Source: an uncultured Clostridia bacterium
GTDB taxonomy: Bacteria > Bacillota > Clostridia > Oscillospirales > CAG-272
Assembly: GCA_937895775.1 (NCBI GenBank)
Contig: CALBLD010000051.1
Location: 1 to 11,636, forward strand
Length of the DNA: 11,636 nucleotides
Direction: 5' to 3'
Part shown: positions 6,607 through 11,636 of the stretch, piece after piece
Position numbering within the stretch: position 1 is the stretch's first letter
How the letters are laid out: every line of letters begins with the position of its first letter
Program-made: the position numbers and the translations under genes
The notes under the pieces: generated by a model
Seen by the model: only the letters and a program-made list of their open reading frames with translations
Databases searched by the model: none
What the model was told of the DNA's origin: nothing

Positions 6607-8047
6607 AAAGACCGAAAATAATGAAAAAGAATTTGATCGGCTTCTCAAAGCCGGATTTGACCTTTACGCAAAGGAAAAGCTTGCGGAAATCCCCGATATG
6701 AAGGATGAGCCGGGTAATTATACCCTTTACGGCAAGTGTATCGAAAAAATACGCAAGCCGAAACCGGTTCTTGCGGGAATCATGCTGTCAGCCTGCCTCT
6801 GCTCGCTTTTGCTCGCCGTTTTCATCTTTGCGAAGGTGGTGTCGTCTGACAACCCGGTAACTCCGCCCGCATCTGCGGATACGACCGGAGGCTATGCGCC
6901 CGCAACCACGGTTGCGGATACACGTAAGCCCTCTGTCACGACCGTAACAACAACCACGCGTAAGCCCGACAAGCCCATTCCGCCGAAAACGGAAGACCCC
7001 ATCGCAAGCGGGGAATTCAATATGAACCATTTCATGAACGGCGGAAGCGACGGCGGATTCATAAACTCGGGCGGAACCGGAGAATTTGCCGATAATGATG
7101 CAATGAATTATCTGTCGCCGATCGGACTGAAGGAAAAAAGCCGCAACCGTTCGATGACCTATTCGGCAGATAACGGCAGATACAGCGGCGACATACGTGT
7201 AATTGCCGGTGCCGGAAGCAGAAAAATTCCTTCGGCTGTCAGCTATACTTTCCCGTCGGGCGGACAGTACCCGACGGTGTGCGAGCTGTTCGGCATACGC
7301 GCCGACGGAACAACCGATCTTCTTCATTCATATGTCTGCCCCGCCGATTGCGCGGATCTTACGCTGTCTTTTTACATCGGTCTTGCGAGCGACGGAAAGC
7401 TGACTGCGGGAATGTATGAGAATTTCATGTTTGTGTTTAAATTCTCCGGACTTGAAAACGATACCGACGGCACTGTTCCGAAAATAAAGCTGTACGGCGT
7501 CGATGAGCCGACCGAGAGGATAAAGTATGTGAACTATCTTGTAAAGAGCGGCGGACTTTATTCCGTTTCGACAAACTGCGAGGAGATCAGTGTACCGTCC
7601 TCCTTCGGAGGCGTTGCACTCGAACAGATTCATGACGGCGCATTCAAGGGAACACTTGTGCGCAGTCTCACGTCGGTAACAATACCGGAGGGTGTGCGTC
7701 GGATATCGGCGGGAGCATTTTCGGACTGCGAAAAGCTGAGAAATGTCGTATTGCCGTCCACTCTCACAGCCGGATTTGTCGATTCGTTCAACGGACAGAA
7801 TTACAGCACTTCACTCTATCGTAAAGAGGTTGAACAGCAAAGAGATATCGACAGGGACGGAGAGATAGGCGTTCCGTTCAGGTTTATGTTTATCAACTGC
7901 CTGTCACTCGAAGGCGTGAGCGTATCGCCGCGCAATAAGGATTTTCATTCGGAAAACGGAATTGTGTACAACTCACTCGGAACAAAGGTTTTTGATCCGT
8001 GGGATTCATCCTTTATTCTGATTACCAGACCGGATATAATCAAATAA
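6599..8047 (+). CDS. Probable membrane anti-sigma factor with BspA-like leucine-rich repeats outside
   Basis: This 482-aa single-pass protein is coupled to the ECF gene: ATG 6599 overlaps its stop, with AAGGAG about 7 bases upstream. Residues 1-56 are charged and probably cytoplasmic, where an anti-sigma segment would bind the sigma factor. Residues 57-81 are one hydrophobic helix. Residues 82-135 are a Thr/Pro-rich linker (for example TTVTTTTRKP), as in wall-spanning stalks. About residues 325-475 carry BspA-type leucine-rich repeats, seen as TIPEGVRRISAGAFSDCEKL and NGIVYNSLGTKV. Residues 416-424 (DIDRDGEIG) resemble a calcium-binding loop. The middle, about 140-325, is unrecognised. No zinc anti-sigma HxxxCxxC motif is present, so the anti-sigma role is inferred from position and topology. 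Such repeats usually bind protein or host ligands, so the outer part may sense or adhere. Confidence 0.8.
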   Translation: MAKKTENNEKEFDRLLKAGFDLYAKEKLAEIPDMKDEPGNYTLYGKCIEKIRKPKPVLAGIMLSACLCSLLLAVFIFAKVVSSDNPVTPPASADTTGGYAPATTVADTRKPSVTTVTTTTRKPDKPIPPKTEDPIASGEFNMNHFMNGGSDGGFINSGGTGEFADNDAMNYLSPIGLKEKSRNRSMTYSADNGRYSGDIRVIAGAGSRKIPSAVSYTFPSGGQYPTVCELFGIRADGTTDLLHSYVCPADCADLTLSFYIGLASDGKLTAGMYENFMFVFKFSGLENDTDGTVPKIKLYGVDEPTERIKYVNYLVKSGGLYSVSTNCEEISVPSSFGGVALEQIHDGAFKGTLVRSLTSVTIPEGVRRISAGAFSDCEKLRNVVLPSTLTAGFVDSFNGQNYSTSLYRKEVEQQRDIDRDGEIGVPFRFMFINCLSLEGVSVSPRNKDFHSENGIVYNSLGTKVFDPWDSSFILITRPDIIK

Positions 8048-8056
8048 AACAAAAAT

Positions 8057-8100
8057 ACTGCCGCTTTGATCGTTAAGATCAAAGCGGCAGTGCTTTTTTT
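8057..8100. terminator. Strong bidirectional intrinsic terminator
   Basis: A perfect 15-bp stem (8057-8071 with 8077-8091, 5-base loop) is followed on the forward strand by T7 (8094-8100), a textbook terminator for the sigma/anti-sigma operon. On the reverse strand the stem runs into another T-rich stretch (ATTTTTGTTTTATT), so it also ends the Rnf operon transcript, whose last stop is at 8106. Confidence 0.93.
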
Positions 8101-8105
8101 GAGGG

Positions 8106-8900
8106 TCAGACGCGGATAATTATGTGCCGCGGACATTTTTCGGCGCAGGTACCGCATCCGGTACACTTTTCGGGGTCAATAACGGCAAGATTCGAAATTA
8201 CCGATATCGCCTGCGATGTGCAGACTTTTGCGCATATCCCGCATCCGATGCAGGAGATGCCGCATGCCTTTGATGCATCTGCACCTCTGTCCCTTGATGA
8301 ACAGCCGACCGTGAAGACCGATCTGTCGGCAGGGAGCAGGCGGATGAGTTTTCTCGGACATTTTTCGATGCAGGCACCGCATCCGACACATTTTTCGGAA
8401 TCGATCACGGCAACGCCGTTTTTGACCGAGATCGCACCGTATGCGCATGCTTTTGTACAGTTTCCGTAGCCGAGACATCGGTATCTGCATGCACCTTCAC
8501 CTCCGGTGACCGATGCGGCAAGACAGTCGTAGGCTCCTTCGTAGTCGCACTGTTTTTTTGCAATTGTCGAATCGGCGGAACAAGCGATAAATGCACGTTT
8601 TTTCACTGTTTTTTCGGCATCTGTTCCCATAATTCCGGCAATTTTTGCGGCAACGGCATCGCCGCCGACCGAGCATGCGTTGCATTTTGCCTCTCCTTTG
8701 ACTATCGACTCGGCAAGCGCACCGCATCCCGAAAAACCGCATCCGCCGCAGTTTGCGCCCGGAAGAGCGTCGGTTATCATCGGTATCCGCTCGTCGGTTT
8801 TTACCGCGAACAGCTTTGACGCTACCGCAAGCAGAATCCCCGAGACAAGCCCGAGCGAGGCAAAAATAATAACCGGAATAATTATCATCTCTGTGTTCAT
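8106..8900 (-). CDS. rnfB: RnfB, iron-sulfur subunit of the Rnf ferredoxin:NAD+ oxidoreductase
   Basis: This 264-aa protein has an N-terminal membrane helix (about 5-27) and then the RnfB-specific four-cysteine cluster site in GANCGGCGFSGC (Cys51, 54, 59, and Cys76). Next comes an RnfB-type ferredoxin set: Cys138/142/148/152, and the motifs CVGCGACIEKCP (171-181), CIGCGICAKVC (217-227) and CTGCGTCAEKCP (246-256). It is the likely entry point for electrons from reduced ferredoxin, passing them to the membrane subunits. AAAGGAG lies about 11 bases before the ATG and the gap to rnfA is 24 bases. It is the last gene of the operon, as is usual in clostridia. Its length is shorter than the Acetobacterium woodii protein but within what I expect for the family. 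Confidence 0.96.
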   Translation of the reverse strand: MNTEMIIIPVIIFASLGLVSGILLAVASKLFAVKTDERIPMITDALPGANCGGCGFSGCGALAESIVKGEAKCNACSVGGDAVAAKIAGIMGTDAEKTVKKRAFIACSADSTIAKKQCDYEGAYDCLAASVTGGEGACRYRCLGYGNCTKACAYGAISVKNGVAVIDSEKCVGCGACIEKCPRKLIRLLPADRSVFTVGCSSRDRGADASKACGISCIGCGICAKVCTSQAISVISNLAVIDPEKCTGCGTCAEKCPRHIIIRV

Positions 8901-8924
8901 TTTTTATAATGCTCCTTTCTCCGC

Positions 8925-9512
8925 TTATCCGAAACGGACGCCGGAAAAGCCGGCGAAAGCCATGGCGAGCAGTCCGGCGGCAATAAGCGTTGTCGGGAAG
9001 CCCTTGAAGCATTTCGGCGGATCGGCATTTTCAAGCCGCACACGGACGCCCGAAAAGAGCAGAATAGCAAGGGTAAAGCCGACGGCGGCGGAGAACCCGA
9101 AGCATATCGATTCGATAAGGTTGTATCCCCTCTGTACATTGGTGAGTGCCGCTCCGAGAACCGCGCAGTTGGTCGTGATGAGCGGCAGATATATGCCGAG
9201 CGATCGGTAGAGCGCGGGGACAAATCTCTTGAGGAACATTTCGATAAGCTGGACTATTGCGGCAATCACAAGGATGAATGCCATCGTGCGCAGATATTCA
9301 AGCCCGAATCTGACCAGCAGATATTTGTAGACGAGCCATGTCGCCGCCGACGAAACGGTCATAACAAATGTAACCGCCGCACCCATTCCGAGTGCCGTTG
9401 ACGGATTTTTGGACACCCCGAGAAAAGGACAGCATCCGTAGAATTTCGAAAAAATAAAATTGTCGATAAGGATTGCGGAAAACATCAGCAGAAGGACGGA
9501 TGTGAAACTCAT
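8925..9512 (-). CDS. rnfA: RnfA, membrane subunit of the Rnf complex
   Basis: This is a 195-aa, very hydrophobic protein with about six membrane helices. Family landmarks are the N-terminal LIDNFIFSKFYGCCPFLGVS and LGIYLPLITTNCAVLGAAL. Cys28 (before Pro) and Cys116 match the pair of cysteines in RnfA/NqrE that, with those of RnfE/NqrD, hold an intramembrane [2Fe-2S] cluster. The ATG overlaps the rnfE stop as ATGA, and GGAGG lies about 10 bases upstream inside rnfE, so the two are translationally coupled. The two subunits are homologous and inserted in opposite orientations in the characterised complexes. Confidence 0.96.
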   Translation of the reverse strand: MSFTSVLLLMFSAILIDNFIFSKFYGCCPFLGVSKNPSTALGMGAAVTFVMTVSSAATWLVYKYLLVRFGLEYLRTMAFILVIAAIVQLIEMFLKRFVPALYRSLGIYLPLITTNCAVLGAALTNVQRGYNLIESICFGFSAAVGFTLAILLFSGVRVRLENADPPKCFKGFPTTLIAAGLLAMAFAGFSGVRFG

Positions 9513-10149
9513 TTGTTTTTATCCTCCTTTGCCCGAAGCTTTCTTTCGGCAATGACATCGGAGATACGACGCACTCCCGCAATTATGAAACCGAGCGTGA
9601 TGAACGCACCCGCCGGAAGAACAAAGAAGAAAGCAGGCTCGTACACGCCGAAGGTGATGTCGTGACCGAGGATTTTCCCGGTGCCGATCAGCTCGCGGAC
9701 GAAACCGATAATCCCGAGTGCGCCCGTAAATCCAAGCCCTGTCGCAAGTCCGTCGGCGACCGACGGAAGCGGAGAATTTTTGGACGCAAAGGCTTCCGCA
9801 CGTGCAAAAATAATGCAGTTTACCACGATGAGCGGTATGAACAGTCCGAGCGACTGATAGAGCGAAAAGACGTATGCTTTCATGAACAGCTCAACCGCAG
9901 TCACAAACCCGGATATGATTATGATGTACGCCGCAATGCGGACGGGGGACGGAATGAATTTGCGGAGCAGGGAAATGAGAAAATTCGAGCAGATCAGAAC
10001 GGCTGTCGCCGCAAGTCCCATGCCTATGCCGTTGATGAATGAAGTTGTTGTGGCAAGTGTCGGACACATTCCGAGAAGCTGTACGAAGGTCGGATTTTTT
10101 TTATAAGACCGTCGGCAAAGATTTTTTTGTAATTGTTTTTCTTTTTCAC
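9509..10149 (-). CDS. rnfE: RnfE, membrane subunit of the Rnf complex, with an N-terminal frame break
   Basis: The conserved body runs from ATG 10069 (MCPTLATTTSFINGIGMG) to the stop at 9509. It has about six helices and the cysteines expected for the [2Fe-2S] site shared with RnfA: in GMCPTLA, and in VVNCIIFARAEAF. Family members start some 25 residues earlier. That stretch is present here but in another frame: GTG 10149 overlaps the rnfG stop as GTGA, has GGAGG 8 bases upstream, and encodes 18 residues ending GLIKK. At the A8 run (10102-10095) the frame shifts; reading one base back gives NPTFVQLLG leading into MCPTLA. The restored protein would be 213 aa, normal for RnfE. Without a shift, translation from GTG stops at TAG 10026-10024 after 41 residues. 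It could be an assembly or sequencing error, a mutation, or frameshift expression. Confidence 0.88.
10095..10102 (-). other. A8 slippery run at the rnfE frame break
   Basis: The coding strand reads CTT ATA AAA AAA ATC in the GTG frame, so A_AAA_AAA is positioned as a -1 slippery heptamer. A -1 slip after the second AAA, or one extra A in the mRNA, continues as AAT CCG ACC into the RnfE frame. A weak 5-bp stem (TCCGA with TCGGA, 15-base loop) follows directly. No upstream Shine-Dalgarno-like stimulator was seen. Confidence 0.55.
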
Positions 10150-10703
10150 TTTGTGCCTCCGATCGTTGCGGTAAGCTCGGCTGTTGCCGTGTTGACCGCA
10201 GAAATAAGGGCGGACGAACTTATGGTGGAGCCGACGATCGCATCAATGTCGGTTCCGAGCGCAAGCTCACCCTTCTTTCCGATGTACTGATTTTTGTACT
10301 CGCCGTCAATGCGGTCGCCGAGTCCCGGCGTTTCGGAATGTGACAGCACCGATATTCCGATAATAGCGAGATCATTGCCGTATCCGACAAGTATTTCCAT
10401 GTCGCCGCCGAAGCCTGCGACAGTTGTTTTTACAGAGTATCCGACCGACTCTCCCGATCTGCTTATCCTGTATATTACAGAGTTTCCGCCCGACAGATTG
10501 CTTTCGCCCGTACATTCGATGTTTTTGCCGAAAATGCCCGAGATTGCCGACTGCTCAAGGACATTCATGTTCTGCTCCGCCTTTTTGTAGGTGAATGCAT
10601 AGACAAGCGAAACTGCGGCGGCGGTAACCGAGCAGATCACAAGAAGCGGAAGGGTTATCTTCAGTACATACAGAATTGTCGGGATCGATTTTCTTTCAGA
10701 CAT
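10146..10703 (-). CDS. rnfG: RnfG, FMN-binding subunit of the Rnf complex
   Basis: This 185-aa protein has one N-terminal membrane helix (about 12-38) and an extracytoplasmic FMN-binding domain. Landmarks are GYSVKTTVAGFGGDMEILVG, LSHSETPGLGDRI, and the flavinylation site IVGSTISSSA. Thr160 is the expected attachment point for FMN, joined through phosphate by an ApbE-type transferase that is not encoded in this window. The start overlaps the end of rnfD by 8 bases and AAGGAG lies about 11 bases upstream. The stop overlaps the rnfE GTG as GTGA. It relays electrons between the membrane clusters and flavins of the complex. Confidence 0.95.
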   Translation of the reverse strand: MSERKSIPTILYVLKITLPLLVICSVTAAAVSLVYAFTYKKAEQNMNVLEQSAISGIFGKNIECTGESNLSGGNSVIYRISRSGESVGYSVKTTVAGFGGDMEILVGYGNDLAIIGISVLSHSETPGLGDRIDGEYKNQYIGKKGELALGTDIDAIVGSTISSSALISAVNTATAELTATIGGTK

Positions 10704-11636
10704 TTTTTTCGCGCTCCTTCCTTTTGCGCCTGCCGAATATCCTCGGAGCGGTATATCTGTCTATGAAGCTGACAAGCGAATTCATGATAAGTATCGAAAA
10801 CGACGCACCCTCGGCATATCCGCCGAATCTGCGGATGAATACCGTAATAAGACCGCAGCCGACACCGAAGATCAGACGCCCGACCTTGGTTACCGGGGAG
10901 GTTACATAATCGGTCGCCATGAAAAATGCGGCAAATATGAGTCCGCCCGATAAAAGCTCAAGCGTCATGTTGGAGAGACGGTCCGCCCCGCCGATACGCG
11001 GAAAAACAAGGGCAAAAAGTGCGACCGTTCCGAGATATGCGGTCGGAATTTCCCAGCTTATGACCTTTCTGAAAAGCAGATACGCCGCTCCGATCAGAAG
11101 CAGAAAGGAGGATACCTCGCCGATCGCTCCCGCACTGTTGCCGATGAAGAGATCAAGTACCGATTCCGCGCAAAGCGTCCCTTGTTTGAAAGAGGAAAGC
11201 GGAGTTGCCGCCGATATTGCGTCGACTTTTGCGGAGGACGCAAAAAACATAAGCCGCGCGCCCGCCTTTGTAAAGGCGGTCATTGCGCTCGGGAAGGCGA
11301 GGCAAAGGAAAACCCTCGCACTGAGTGCCGGATTGAACGGGTTCTTTCCGATCCCGCCGAACACCTGCTTTGCAACGACTATCGCAAACAGACAACCTTC
11401 AACCGCCATGTAAAACGGAAGAGAGACCGGGAGATTGAGCGCAAGCATAAGACCCGTAACCGCTGCCGACAGATCGCCTGTCGTGTTTTTCCGACGGGCA
11501 AGCTTTTCAAAAGCCCATTCGAAGAATACCGATGATCCGACGCAGATCACCATGAGAATGAGCGCGCGCAGACCGAATTTGTATACTCCCCAGAGCGCGG
11601 GGAGCGAAAGTGCGATAAGAACGTCGCACATTATTT
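10696..11636 (-). CDS. rnfD: RnfD, FMN-carrying membrane subunit, N-terminus cut by the window edge
   Basis: 312 codons are visible, running off the window. The visible start IMCDVLIALSLPALWGVYKFG corresponds to an internal segment of RnfD, where the family has about 25 more residues (the SSPHI region) before it. ATG 11631 is therefore probably internal and the true start lies outside. About eight membrane helices can be seen. Family motifs include GKNPFNPALSARVFL and the flavinylation site AISAATPL, whose Thr (143 counting from the ATG at 11631) should carry phosphoester-linked FMN. The C-terminus ends in a basic stretch (RRKRKEREKNV) that overlaps the rnfG start. Gene order implies that rnfC precedes it. 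Confidence 0.95.
   Translation of the reverse strand, partial: IMCDVLIALSLPALWGVYKFGLRALILMVICVGSSVFFEWAFEKLARRKNTTGDLSAAVTGLMLALNLPVSLPFYMAVEGCLFAIVVAKQVFGGIGKNPFNPALSARVFLCLAFPSAMTAFTKAGARLMFFASSAKVDAISAATPLSSFKQGTLCAESVLDLFIGNSAGAIGEVSSFLLLIGAAYLLFRKVISWEIPTAYLGTVALFALVFPRIGGADRLSNMTLELLSGGLIFAAFFMATDYVTSPVTKVGRLIFGVGCGLITVFIRRFGGYAEGASFSILIMNSLVSFIDRYTAPRIFGRRKRKEREKNV

Noticed and set aside
9509..10069. ATG 10069 as the true rnfE start
   Set aside because: It has no Shine-Dalgarno sequence, begins inside the conserved GMCPTLA motif, and omits about 27 residues that are present upstream in the shifted frame with a proper start.
10122..10128. A7 run near the rnfE start as a second frameshift site
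   Set aside because: The frame before and after it (NNYKKIFADG) is consistent with an RnfE N-terminus, so no shift is needed there.
10696..11631. ATG 11631 as the rnfD start
   Set aside because: The residues before and after it (IMCDVLIAL) match the interior of RnfD; the gene continues past the window edge.

Overview
The window looks like chromosome of a Gram-positive anaerobe of the class Clostridia, probably a gut-type Oscillospirales or relative. The reasons are a BmrCD/YheIH-type heterodimeric ABC exporter, Shine-Dalgarno-rich operons with σA-type promoters, a BspA-like leucine-rich-repeat surface protein paired with an ECF sigma factor, and an Rnf operon in the D-G-E-A-B order usual for clostridia. 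The genus assignment is inference. No tRNA, rRNA, CRISPR array, insertion sequence or phage gene was seen.

Layout. (1) 1-308: the first 29 codons of a leftward gene with a signal-peptide-like N-terminus, then a divergent promoter region with a 10-bp inverted repeat and a consensus σA promoter. (2) 309-3975: two overlapping rightward genes for the two halves of a heterodimeric ABC exporter. The first half has the degenerate catalytic site (Asp instead of Glu) and the second the intact one. (3) 3986-4020: a terminator hairpin shared with the converging gene. (4) 4043-5668: a leftward 541-aa protein with an ECF sigma factor at its N-terminus, a winged-helix segment and a long C-terminal region I do not recognise. 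(5) 5669-6069: a divergent regulatory region that serves two ECF sigma genes. It has σA promoters in both directions and candidate ECF-type promoters in both directions. (6) 6070-8047: a small ECF sigma factor translationally coupled to a single-pass membrane protein, probably its anti-sigma factor, whose outer part carries BspA-like leucine-rich repeats. (7) 8057-8100: a strong bidirectional terminator. (8) 8106-11636: a leftward Rnf operon, rnfD (N-terminus off the window), rnfG, rnfE, rnfA and rnfB. It encodes most of the membrane ferredoxin:NAD+ oxidoreductase that couples electron transfer to Na+ or H+ translocation. rnfC would be expected just upstream, outside the window.

The blocks appear functionally independent: drug or lipid export, envelope-linked signalling, and energy conservation. 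The most notable observation is in rnfE. Its start (GTG overlapping the rnfG stop as GTGA, with a GGAGG site) and its conserved body are in different frames, separated at an A8 run that also forms the classic -1 slippery heptamer A_AAA_AAA. This is a homopolymer sequencing error, a true mutation, or frameshift expression. Second is the ECF-winged-helix fusion with no adjacent anti-sigma gene, which shares a regulatory region with a conventional ECF/anti-sigma pair. I did not find a clearly new multi-gene system.
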